Below are positions 1 to 7,103 of a stretch of DNA of 35,702 nt, in pieces. The DNA is from Woeseiaceae bacterium. Its GTDB lineage: Bacteria; Pseudomonadota; Gammaproteobacteria; Steroidobacterales; Woeseiaceae. How positions within the stretch are numbered: position 1 is the first letter of the stretch; each line of letters opens with the position of its first letter. Where the stretch lies: assembly GCA_030066655.1 (NCBI GenBank), contig JASJBE010000052.1:1-35702 (forward strand), given 5' to 3'. The notes under the pieces were generated by a model that made no database searches, was not told the origin of the DNA, and worked only from the letters and a program-made list of their open reading frames with translations. The position numbers and the translations under genes were made by a program.

Positions 1-396
1 TACGTAGCCGGCGTCGCGCAATTCGCCCAGCGTCCTGATCTGTTCCAGAGTTCGTGACATTCCGACCTGATCCGAGTCGGATACAGGAGCAGGAGCAGGA
101 GCAGGCGCCGGGCCGACGGGGATTGGCTCGATGACCGGCGGCTCTTCAACCGGCGTTCGCGCATTGGCCTGTGCGCGTTGCGCAAGGCGCTCCTCATAGC
201 GCGCCTGGGCCGCCGCCGCTTCGGCTTCCGACTGAGCCCGACGCTTCTCTTCTTCCTCGATTCGCGCCGCTTCAACCTGTATTCGCTGGTTAGCGATACG
301 GGCTCGCTCGGCAGACATGTCCTGAGCCTGTGACCACGCAACGGGTGAGGCGAGAAGACCTGGGATCAGTGAGGCGATCAGCAGTCGTTTAATCAT
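1..396 (-). CDS. Secreted coiled-coil protein, probable SHOCT C-terminus (3' truncated by window)
   Basis: The reading frame opens with ATG at 394-396 and stays open to the window edge, giving 132 residues without a stop. Residues 1 to about 22 look like a signal peptide (MIKRLLIASLIPGLLASPVAWS). Residues 25-85 are a highly charged, Ala/Glu/Arg-rich probable coiled coil. A Pro-rich linker follows, including a PAPAPAP run encoded by hexameric repeats around 84-109. The last visible residues, LEQIRTLGELRDAGYV, resemble the start of a SHOCT motif (short C-terminal Leu/Ile-rich helix, then a 'LrdaGiit' turn), which in that family sits at the very C-terminus. I infer an envelope protein of unknown function that is nearly complete here. 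The frame and start are clear; the SHOCT assignment rests on about 15 residues. Confidence 0.6.
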   Translation of the reverse strand, partial: MIKRLLIASLIPGLLASPVAWSQAQDMSAERARIANQRIQVEAARIEEEEKRRAQSEAEAAAAQARYEERLAQRAQANARTPVEEPPVIEPIPVGPAPAPAPAPVSDSDQVGMSRTLEQIRTLGELRDAGYV

Positions 397-459
397 CTTT
401 ATATCTTAACACCTCGCGGCGGAGTTCCGGCGACCGCTAAAGCGACAATCCCGGCGCGA

Positions 460-852
460 CTACGTCCGGGCGGCGAGGTAGCCGATGCCTGCACAGCTGG
501 CGGTGAGTACGGTTCCCCAGGCGATGTCGGATAAGACTAGCGTCACCGACCACTGCGTAAAGATCGCGTAGTTGGTCAGTGTGTACGTGCCGTAGGCAAG
601 TGCGCCCAGGACGGCGCCATTGACCAGTGCAGGTGTGGCCCTATCCGCTTCGAGCGCCGGGCGAATGGCAATGTAGACAATGCCGGCGATGTATCCCAGG
701 TAGAAGACGCCCGCTGCCATGGCGTCCGGGGTTTCCCGCATCATGTTGCCGAGCTGGACCTCGTAGACGTCGCCGAGGAACAGCGTGATCCACGCAAGGT
801 CAATGACGAGGAATGCGATGGCCGTTGCGATGGCCGCTTTCAGGTAGGTCAT
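460..852 (-). CDS. DUF2177 family integral membrane protein
   Basis: A protein of 130 residues when started at the ATG at 850-852; the frame is open for 21 further upstream codons, but these look non-coding. Four hydrophobic segments are visible (about residues 4-25, 46-62, 76-96 and 103-125), with FLVIDLAWITLFLGDVY near the N-terminus and a Tyr/Thr/Asn-rich loop (GTYTLTNYAIFTQWS) between helices 3 and 4. This pattern matches DUF2177 (PF09945), small inner-membrane proteins without an established function. It lies 66 bp downstream of the MarR-type gene on the same strand, so the two are probably co-transcribed and this protein may be under MarR control. Family recognition is by memory of the pattern; function is unknown. 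Confidence 0.75.
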   Translation of the reverse strand: MTYLKAAIATAIAFLVIDLAWITLFLGDVYEVQLGNMMRETPDAMAAGVFYLGYIAGIVYIAIRPALEADRATPALVNGAVLGALAYGTYTLTNYAIFTQWSVTLVLSDIAWGTVLTASCAGIGYLAART

Positions 853-918
853 GGAGTAACTCTGATCGGTTTCGATAGTTGAGTGCGGTCCGGAGGCGAC
901 CGATTGATACCGCAATCG

Positions 919-1356
919 TTACCGACCGATCGCCTCCATCAGCTCGGCCAGCTCGTCGAGCCGGCGCTGCGTCTCGGGCGCCCGCTTCAGCATCGCTTTC
1001 GCGGCATCGTCGACCACACCGGACGCATCGCTTAAGAGGTCCCGGCCCGCTGGCGTCAGCGCCGCGATCGCCAGGCGCGCGTCCCGCTTGCTCTTGACCG
1101 TCGAGACGATACCGAGCTTTTCCATCGGCTTGAGCGCGCGAGTCACGCCGGACGGCGTCAAGCCGACGGCCTGGGCAAGGTCCACGCGACTGGCGCTGGC
1201 CCCGGGGGCGTCACCGAGCGCCCGAAGCAGGCGGTATTCTGCCAGGCTGATGCCGCGGATCGCGCCGAGCGAATGGTCCAGCTGCCGCTCGATCCGCAGC
1301 CATGTGTCGGCGAACCGCAGCGCAAACTCCTGTTCTTTCGTGGTTTCAGTATTCAT
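919..1356 (-). CDS. MarR family transcriptional regulator
   Basis: A 145-residue winged-helix regulator if started at ATG 1354-1356; the frame extends 12 codons further upstream, but the shorter start leaves room for an operator. The MarR fold is visible: helix 1 (FALRFADTWLRIERQLDH), the recognition region RVDLAQAVGLTPSGVTRALKPMEKLG, the wing VKSKRDARLAIAALTPAGRDLL, where the D-x-R motif is typical of MarR proteins, and a C-terminal dimerisation helix (ETQRRLDELAELMEAI). The DUF2177 gene follows in the same direction. A perfect 6-bp inverted repeat 24 bp upstream of the start could be its own operator. The ligand cannot be predicted from sequence. Confidence 0.85.
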   Translation of the reverse strand: MNTETTKEQEFALRFADTWLRIERQLDHSLGAIRGISLAEYRLLRALGDAPGASASRVDLAQAVGLTPSGVTRALKPMEKLGIVSTVKSKRDARLAIAALTPAGRDLLSDASGVVDDAAKAMLKRAPETQRRLDELAELMEAIGR

Positions 1357-1379
1357 GACTAAAGCATAACTGATCCGTG

Positions 1380-1404
1380 AGTAATCACGCAATAGGCAAT
1401 TACT
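1380..1404. promoter_or_regulatory. Inverted repeat, candidate MarR operator
   Basis: AGTAAT at 1380-1385 and ATTACT at 1399-1404 are perfect 6-bp arms separated by 13 bp, in an AT-richer stretch directly upstream of the marR-like start at 1356. MarR proteins commonly bind imperfect palindromes over their own promoters. The assignment is positional inference. Confidence 0.35.
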
Positions 1405-1433
1405 TGATCGATTTTCCGTCTCACCGGAACTGA

Positions 1434-1829
1434 TCAGGGGTAGGTCCGACCCGTATCCATGTCGACCATCTGCCGGCCGAATGGCAGTAACGCCAGCGGC
1501 AGCAGCTTCAGGTGTTGCTTGGCGACCGGTATACCGACGATCGTGATGCCGAACAGCAGCGCCAGTGCGAGGTGCATGATCGCGAGCTCAATGCCCGGCA
1601 GGATTATCCAGAGGATGTTCAGGATGATGGACAGCGTGCTGTCCGGCTGGCGAATCGCTCTAACCTCTCGACCGAAGGGCGCGAGCACCCCGCCGGCCAG
1701 CTTGAAACACTGGAAGCCAAACGGAATGCCGATGATCGTCAGGCACAGAAAGATGCCGCCGAGCACGTAGCCGAAGAAGATGACGAAACCGCCGAAGATA
1801 AAGAAGACGAGATTTCCGAGAAGGCGCAT
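1434..1829 (-). CDS. yccF: YccF domain inner-membrane protein
   Basis: A 131-residue protein starting at ATG 1827-1829. It contains two copies of the short YccF (DUF307) unit: an N-terminal one with GGIFLCLTIIGIPFGFQCFKLA followed by LAPFGRE, and a C-terminal one with LALLFGITIVGIPVAKQHLKL followed by LLPFGRQMV. The repeated 'T-I-[IV]-G-I-P-x-[AG]-x-Q' and 'P-F-G-R' motifs are characteristic of the family. The hydrophobic pattern suggests three to four membrane spans. YccF proteins are widespread and have no firmly established role. The gene lies 112 bp downstream of hoxW on the same strand; nothing suggests a role in hydrogen metabolism. Confidence 0.85.
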   Translation of the reverse strand: MRLLGNLVFFIFGGFVIFFGYVLGGIFLCLTIIGIPFGFQCFKLAGGVLAPFGREVRAIRQPDSTLSIILNILWIILPGIELAIMHLALALLFGITIVGIPVAKQHLKLLPLALLPFGRQMVDMDTGRTYP

Positions 1830-1941
1830 GTCAGGCTTGCCTCGAACAGGATGGGCCTATGGTAATAAAGACCGGCGTTCGCCCCAACGGTGCTGCGAGC
1901 GTCTCAGGCTATCGGCCCGACTAGTCGCAGGAGCCGACGGC

Positions 1942-2478
1942 CTATATCGCAGTCGCCGAAACAGACCGCATCGGTTCGAGCCGCTCGACGCTTGAGCGCT
2001 CCAGCGCCTGTCCCCAGTCACCGGGCGGCCGTCCAAGCAGGTCCGCGAGGAAAACCCAGGCCGCTTCGGTCGCGCTGGCGTTCACGACACCCGGTTTCTC
2101 GCCCAGTTCAAAGTTCTGCGCTGCGATGTGCAGTTGGAACGCCGCGGGCGACGGCCTCCGGCTCGTCGTCTCGAAAAGTTGCAGTAACGCCGTCGGACAC
2201 AGTGCATGGGTCGTCACGCTGGAATCCGGTTGTGGCTTTAGCCTCTCCAGTGCAAAGCCCTCGGAGATCGCTACGCTGGCATCGATGAACAGGACTGGCA
2301 CGCCCGGCACGATGTCCGCTGTGTGTTCGATCTGCAGCTGCATATCTTCAATGACCAACAGTTCATCGAGCCGCAGTGCCCTCAGACGCTCTGCGATCTC
2401 CGGACCCGCGCCATCATCGGCGCGGCTCAGGTTCCCCCAGGCGAAGACAACCAGTTTCGGATCAGCTGAGGCTGCCAT
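1942..2478 (-). CDS. hoxW: Hydrogenase maturation endopeptidase for HoxH (HoxW)
   Basis: A 178-residue member of the HyaD/HybD/HycI/HoxW aspartic-type endopeptidase family that removes the C-terminal extension of the large subunit once nickel is inserted. Visible hallmarks are the N-terminal GNLSRADDGAG motif (family G-N-x-x-x-x-D-[DE]-G-x-G, first metal-binding acid), the second acidic motif FIDAS, and a His in TTHALCP at the third metal-contact position. The ATG at 2476-2478 overlaps the hoxH 3' end by 17 bp, so translation is coupled to its substrate gene. That position identifies it as the protease of the NAD-coupled enzyme; the other protease in the window (13892-14506) lies in the hup operon. 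The C-terminal 40 residues are less conserved. Confidence 0.88.
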   Translation of the reverse strand: MAASADPKLVVFAWGNLSRADDGAGPEIAERLRALRLDELLVIEDMQLQIEHTADIVPGVPVLFIDASVAISEGFALERLKPQPDSSVTTHALCPTALLQLFETTSRRPSPAAFQLHIAAQNFELGEKPGVVNASATEAAWVFLADLLGRPPGDWGQALERSSVERLEPMRSVSATAI

Positions 2479-3940
2479 CGGAGTCCCGGCGCAGGCTGTG
2501 CACGAGTTCGCCCTTGTGATTCACCAACTCGACCCTGAGCGGCATCTTGCCAACGGCGTGCGTTGCACAGGACAGGCAGGGATCGTAGGCGCGCACAGCC
2601 ACTTCGATGTTGTTCAACAGTGGCTCGTCAATCTCCTCACCGTTGAGTTTCTCCTGCGCGACCTGTCGGATGGCCTCGTTCATGGCCTGGTTGTTATGCG
2701 TCGTCGCAACGATCAGGTTCGCCTTGCGGATCAGGTCGTTGTCATCGACTTCGTAATGGTGGATGAGCGTGCCGCGCGTCGCCTCGATGACGCCAATGCC
2801 TTCGGACGTGCGATTGCCTTTGACGAGCAGGTCGCTGCTGAGAATGTCGGGGTCGTCGAGCAGCTGCTGGATCTTCTCGGCACAGTGCAGCAGTTCGATC
2901 ATGCGCGCCCAGTGGTAGGCCAGCGACGCCTCAACAGGCAGGTCCTTGCCATACTCGGCGTACTGCTGGCGCTCGGCTTCGGCCAGGGGCGTATCGATGA
3001 AATCGCAGTTGTTCATGCGCGCGAGCGGCCCGACGCGATACCAGCCGGCCTCCGATCCCAGCGCCGACAGGTACGGGAACTTCATGTAGCTCCAGTTACG
3101 CACCTCCTCGCGAATATGCTGGTGGTACTCCTGGTCGCTGACACCGTCGAAAATGATGTTGCCGTCCGGGTCCTTGGCACGGAACACGCCGTCGTACAGC
3201 TCGAGCGCACCGTCTTCGCGAACCAGGCTCAAGTAGTTCGAACGCATGCTGCCGAAACGGTCATTGTGCGGCAGGTTGGCCATGAAACTGTTGCGAGCGA
3301 GGTCGACGGCGTCCTTGGACCATTCGAGGATGTGTTCAAAGTCGGTGATCAGCGTGTCGCGCTCCGCGGCCTCCAGGGCTTTGTTCATGCCGCCCGGGAT
3401 TGCGCCGGTGCCGTGCACACGTTTGCCCAGGACCGCCGCGATGACTTCCTGGCCATACTTTCGCAGGCGAATGCCTTTGATCGCGATATCCGGGTATTTG
3501 TCGACGACGGCGAAGAAGTTGCGCTGGGCGACCTCGCTCTCGAAGCCAAACAGCAGGTCCGGCGAGCACAGCATAAAAAAGTGCAGCGCGTGGCTTTGCA
3601 GCAGCTGCCCGTAGTGAGCAAGCTCCCTGAGCTTTCTCGCGGCCGGCGTCAATGCGCTGCCACCCACAATGCGGTCGATCGCCTTGCCGGCGGCCAGGTG
3701 GTGGCTGACCGGGCAGATACCGCACAGCCGCTGTACGACGACGGGGGCGTCCCAATACGGGCGGCCCTGGATGAAACGCTCAAAGCCACGAAACTCGACG
3801 ATATGCAGCCGCGCCTGCTGAACGATGTTGTCTTCGTCCGTCAAGAGCGTCACCTTGCCGTGGCCTTCCACGCGGGTGATCGGCTCAATCACGACTCGCT
3901 TGAGGTTCTCCGGGTTGCTTGCAGTTTCGAGATTGTTCAT
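2462..3940 (-). CDS. hoxH: NAD-coupled [NiFe] hydrogenase large subunit HoxH
   Basis: Catalytic subunit of the soluble group 3d hydrogenase; it holds the Ni-Fe(CN)2CO site and oxidises H2, passing electrons through HoxY to the HoxFU diaphorase. From the ATG at 3940 it is 492 residues, usual for HoxH. The L1 motif RLCGICPVSHH (Cys73 and Cys76) and the L2 motif DPCLSCATH (Cys455 and Cys458) supply the four nickel ligands. A 31-residue tail after His461 should be removed by HoxW. A TTG six codons upstream is possible, but the ATG has an AGGA five to six bases ahead and is preferred. The start lies within 11 bp of the hoxUY stop, and the 3' end overlaps hoxW, so the operon is tightly coupled. Confidence 0.96.
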   Translation of the reverse strand: MNNLETASNPENLKRVVIEPITRVEGHGKVTLLTDEDNIVQQARLHIVEFRGFERFIQGRPYWDAPVVVQRLCGICPVSHHLAAGKAIDRIVGGSALTPAARKLRELAHYGQLLQSHALHFFMLCSPDLLFGFESEVAQRNFFAVVDKYPDIAIKGIRLRKYGQEVIAAVLGKRVHGTGAIPGGMNKALEAAERDTLITDFEHILEWSKDAVDLARNSFMANLPHNDRFGSMRSNYLSLVREDGALELYDGVFRAKDPDGNIIFDGVSDQEYHQHIREEVRNWSYMKFPYLSALGSEAGWYRVGPLARMNNCDFIDTPLAEAERQQYAEYGKDLPVEASLAYHWARMIELLHCAEKIQQLLDDPDILSSDLLVKGNRTSEGIGVIEATRGTLIHHYEVDDNDLIRKANLIVATTHNNQAMNEAIRQVAQEKLNGEEIDEPLLNNIEVAVRAYDPCLSCATHAVGKMPLRVELVNHKGELVHSLRRDSDGSLS

Positions 3941-3950
3941 CGTTCCTGTC

Positions 3951-5216
3951 TCAATCAAAGTGCATCAGGTCGTACGGCAGGTCCGGCTGCTGATCCTGGG
4001 CAATGTTGCTCAGGATATGCCAGAACGCATCGGCGGGCGGCGGGCAGCCCGGCAGGAAGTAGTCCACCTTGACGACCTCGTGAATCGGGCTCACGTTCTC
4101 AAGAATATACGGCAGCTCGGGGTCCGTCGGGATGCCGGGGTTGTCGACACCCAGACCGTCTACGTAGGACGTCTCCAGGAGCTCACGTACGTCGATGCCA
4201 TTGCGCAGTGACGGGACACCGCCATTGATAGCACAGGCCCCGACTGCGATCAGGACCTTGCAACGCTCGCGGAACTTGCGCAGCGTTTCGACGTTCTCGG
4301 TATTGCAGACACCGCCCTCGATCAGCCCGATGTCGCAGTCCTGGGTGAAGTCCTTGATGTCATCGAGCGGCGTACGATCAAACTCCACGACCTGGACGAG
4401 ATCAACGAGGCGCTCATCGATATCGAGCAGCGACATGTGGCAGCCAAAGCATCCCGCCAGCGAGCATGTCGCCACGCGAATTTTCTGTCCGGGCTGCCGC
4501 GGCAGCTTCGGCAGGGTGCCGGCGCGGATATTGACGGCCTGTCCCGGGTTACGGTCGAACTCGCGTTCACCGATCGGCGTGGCAAAGCCCTCGCGTTTTC
4601 GAATCAGCGCGCCGACCGGGCACACGCTGGCTGCCGCATCGTCACGTGTCAGGCCCGAGTCGAGCAATTCCCCGCTGCGGGAGTTCACAGCGAGCCGTTT
4701 GTTCTCGGCACGCCCACTGATGCAGAAAACGTCCTTGCCGTCGGACTCGCGAGATGCGCGAACGCAAAGCTCGCAGTAGATGCAGCGGTCGCGGTTCAAG
4801 AGGACGTCCGGATGACTGGCGTCGGTCGGCCTGCCCGGATAGAAGTTCGGAAAGGTCAACGCGGTCATGCCGAGCCGGTGCGCCATGTTCTGCAGCTTGC
4901 AGTTGCCGCTCTGCTCACAGGACGGGCAGTGATGGTTGCCCTCAACGAACAGCAACTGTGCCAGCACGCGTCGCTCCGAGTTGATCTCCTCGGTATTGCT
5001 TTCCACGACCTGGCCCGCGGCGGCCTTGGTCGTGCAGCTCGACATCTGTCGGCCGTTGACGCGACAGGTGCACATCTTGCAGCTGCCGTTGGCTGAGTAG
5101 TCGGGGTGATAGCACAGGTGAGGAATGAAAATGTCCGCATCCTGAGCGGCCTGGATGATCGTCTGGCCCTCGACGAAGGGGACAGTCACACCATCGATCT
5201 TGAGGGTCTGGCTCAT
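3951..5216 (-). CDS. hoxUY: Fused HoxU-HoxY: diaphorase Fe-S subunit joined to hydrogenase small subunit
   Basis: One uninterrupted 421-residue frame carries two proteins that are normally separate. Residues 1 to about 225 are HoxU: a [2Fe-2S] ferredoxin domain (Cys35, 46, 49, 61), the His-Cys cluster motif NHHCPSCEQSGNC (Cys97, 100, 106), then RCIYCELC (Cys145, 148, 151) with SVCP (Cys199). A basic linker rich in Pro, Gly and Gln (about 223-246) leads to HoxY: AGCFGCHMSLLDIDE (Cys256, 259), EGGVCN, VGACAINGG (Cys328) and LPGCPP (Cys391), the proximal [4Fe-4S] ligands. In the enzyme family HoxU links the HoxF flavin site to HoxY, so fusion joins the diaphorase and hydrogenase modules covalently. 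ATG 5216 shares a base with the hoxF stop. Both halves are complete, so this is not decay. Confidence 0.93.
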   Translation of the reverse strand: MSQTLKIDGVTVPFVEGQTIIQAAQDADIFIPHLCYHPDYSANGSCKMCTCRVNGRQMSSCTTKAAAGQVVESNTEEINSERRVLAQLLFVEGNHHCPSCEQSGNCKLQNMAHRLGMTALTFPNFYPGRPTDASHPDVLLNRDRCIYCELCVRASRESDGKDVFCISGRAENKRLAVNSRSGELLDSGLTRDDAAASVCPVGALIRKREGFATPIGEREFDRNPGQAVNIRAGTLPKLPRQPGQKIRVATCSLAGCFGCHMSLLDIDERLVDLVQVVEFDRTPLDDIKDFTQDCDIGLIEGGVCNTENVETLRKFRERCKVLIAVGACAINGGVPSLRNGIDVRELLETSYVDGLGVDNPGIPTDPELPYILENVSPIHEVVKVDYFLPGCPPPADAFWHILSNIAQDQQPDLPYDLMHFD

Positions 5217-6994
5217 TAGCTTGACCTCTCCTCGCTAACAATTTCCCTGGAGCGTTCGATTGCGGCGTCCACATCGAAGGCGGGTTTGTAATCGACATCC
5301 TCCATGCGCTGGTGGAAGCTCTCCGGGAATTTCTCGAAGGTCGTCAGAATCGGAACCGCCGCCTTTTGGCCGAGGCCGCAATGGCTGGCCTGCGTCATGA
5401 CACCATTGAGGCGCCGGATCTGGGCTATGTCCAGTCTCGCGCCGTGGCCGTCCAGGATCTTGTCGGTCATCTGCACCATCAGCTTCGTGCCCGCACGACA
5501 CGGCGTGCAAAAACCGCAGCTCTCGTGGGCGAAGAAGTGGGTAAAGTTCGATGCAACGTCCAGCATATCGCGCGTCGAATCGAAGACGATGAAAGAGCCG
5601 CCGGTGTTGACGTCGTCAAACGGCAGGCAACGTCCGGACTCCGATTCTGATATCAGCTCGCCGCCGGGACCGCCGACCTGGATCGCCTGCACGTCGCTGG
5701 CGCCGCATTCGGCCAGCACCTCGCTGATCGGTGTGCCCAGCGGAATTTCATAGATGCCCGGTCTGGCGCAGTCGCCGCTGACACTTAAGAGCTTCCAGCC
5801 GGGCTCATTGCCTTTGTGCATGACGAAGGCTGCGCCGTGTTCGAGGATGCCGGCGGCGTAACACAGCGTCTCAACGTTGTTGACGATCGTCGGCTTGCCC
5901 CACAGGCCACGGGTGACCGGGAACGGCGGGCGGATCCGTGGAATGCCGCGCTTGCCTTCCAGCGACTCGAGTAATGCGGATTCCTCGCCACAGACATAGC
6001 TGCCCGCGCCCATGTAGACATAGACCTCGAAGTCAGTCCCGTGGTGGCCAAGAATGTTGCGGCCGAGCAGCCCGGCTTCGCGGCGAGCCTCGATATGCTG
6101 CAGCAGCTGGGTACGCAGGAATTCATACTCGTGCCGCAGGTAGATGTATCCGGTCTTCGCTCCGATCGTAACCGCACACACGGTCATGCCCTCGAGCAGG
6201 ACTTCGGCGTACTGACTCAATAGCGCACGATCCTTGAAGGTGCCGGGTTCGCCCTCGTCGGCGTTACAGACAACGAAGCGTTGGTCGGCGTCAATGGATC
6301 GACAGGTCTCCCATTTCAGATGGGTCGGAAAGCCCGCGCCGCCGCAACCGCGCAGGCCGGAGACTTCCAGTTCTGCGATGGTCAGGTGCGGACCGAGGCG
6401 CATCGCGCGCTCGATCGCGGCGCCGGGCGTCAGCGTCGTGCCGAGCAAGGGCCCTTTCTTGACGATGGTGTCGTCGATGGCCTTCCAGACGACGGGCCAG
6501 TCTTCGACGGGGATGCCGGAGGTGATGAGCTTGGTAATTTCCTTCGCACGTTTTGCATCGACACGCTGGATTGCGTGACCGTTGGCGATCATCGCGGGCC
6601 CTCGCTCACAGAGTCCGGTGCAGGATGTCATCGACAGTGAGACCTCGCCGTCCTCCGAGTGCCCTTCCGGCGACAGGCCGAGCTCATGAGTCAGCACCTC
6701 GGCGGTTTCGAGACTGCCGAGCATGCGATCGGTAATGCTGTCACTCAGGTACAGGTCGTACTTGCCGCGCGGCTCGAGGTGCAGGAAGCTGTAGAACTGG
6801 ACCAGCGCCAACAGCTGCGCGCGCGGTATCCCCAGACCGTCCGACAACATCTCGATTGCGTCCGCATCGACGCAGCCCGCCTGCAACTGAATCTGCCGCA
6901 TGATCTGCAGGACGTTGACTGGATTGTTTTCGTATTCGGCCAGCTTCTGGCCAGCCGCAGAACGACTCGCTGTCGACACCGCTAAATCACCCAA
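5216..6994 (-). CDS. hoxF: NAD-reducing hydrogenase diaphorase subunit HoxF
   Basis: NAD+-reducing flavoprotein subunit of the soluble hydrogenase, 592 residues, close to the usual HoxF length. The N-terminal 170 residues are a NuoE-like domain retaining one cysteine pair (SCTGLC, Cys125 and Cys129), with no Cys where NuoE has its first pair. The NuoF-like part follows: LRGCGGAGFP (about 214-223) and CNADEGEPGTFKDR (243-256) for FMN and NAD(H), and ESCGFCTPC (Cys493, 496, 499) with Cys539 for the N3-type [4Fe-4S] cluster. No separate hoxE is present. The start is uncertain: the longest frame begins with TTG at 6994, but GTG at 6979 has a GGGTGA-type ribosome site at a better distance. It is first in the hox operon. 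Confidence 0.93.
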   Translation of the reverse strand: MGDLAVSTASRSAAGQKLAEYENNPVNVLQIMRQIQLQAGCVDADAIEMLSDGLGIPRAQLLALVQFYSFLHLEPRGKYDLYLSDSITDRMLGSLETAEVLTHELGLSPEGHSEDGEVSLSMTSCTGLCERGPAMIANGHAIQRVDAKRAKEITKLITSGIPVEDWPVVWKAIDDTIVKKGPLLGTTLTPGAAIERAMRLGPHLTIAELEVSGLRGCGGAGFPTHLKWETCRSIDADQRFVVCNADEGEPGTFKDRALLSQYAEVLLEGMTVCAVTIGAKTGYIYLRHEYEFLRTQLLQHIEARREAGLLGRNILGHHGTDFEVYVYMGAGSYVCGEESALLESLEGKRGIPRIRPPFPVTRGLWGKPTIVNNVETLCYAAGILEHGAAFVMHKGNEPGWKLLSVSGDCARPGIYEIPLGTPISEVLAECGASDVQAIQVGGPGGELISESESGRCLPFDDVNTGGSFIVFDSTRDMLDVASNFTHFFAHESCGFCTPCRAGTKLMVQMTDKILDGHGARLDIAQIRRLNGVMTQASHCGLGQKAAVPILTTFEKFPESFHQRMEDVDYKPAFDVDAAIERSREIVSEERSS

Positions 6995-7091
6995 TAAATG
7001 CCTGATAACTAAGGTTATACAGAGCGCGTCGGTGTGCGCGAATACGTATAAATGTCGAAATTAGGGTGGTCGCGATGGGGGAGCTAATTCC

Positions 7092-7103
7092 CTGATTAAT
7101 CAG
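7092..7103. promoter_or_regulatory. 12-bp perfect palindrome between hoxF and the SpdH-like gene
   Basis: CTGATTAATCAG is fully self-complementary and is followed on the plus strand by a C and six Ts (7104-7110). It overlaps the TGA stop (7100-7102) of the oxidoreductase gene and lies about 100 bp upstream of the hoxF start. It could be a regulator site for the hox promoter, or a weak hairpin. No transcript running on the plus strand is known here, so a terminator role is unlikely. Confidence 0.25.

Noticed and set aside
84..109. Hexamer repeat as a contingency locus
   Set aside because: Only about four units of 6 bp, in frame, coding for Pro-Ala; changes in copy number would not switch the gene off.
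2126..4072. Very long open frame (about 648 codons) on the plus strand opposite hoxH and hoxW
   Set aside because: It is antisense to genes with clear catalytic motifs in the other strand. GC-rich codon use keeps the complementary frame open, and the translation lacks any domain pattern.
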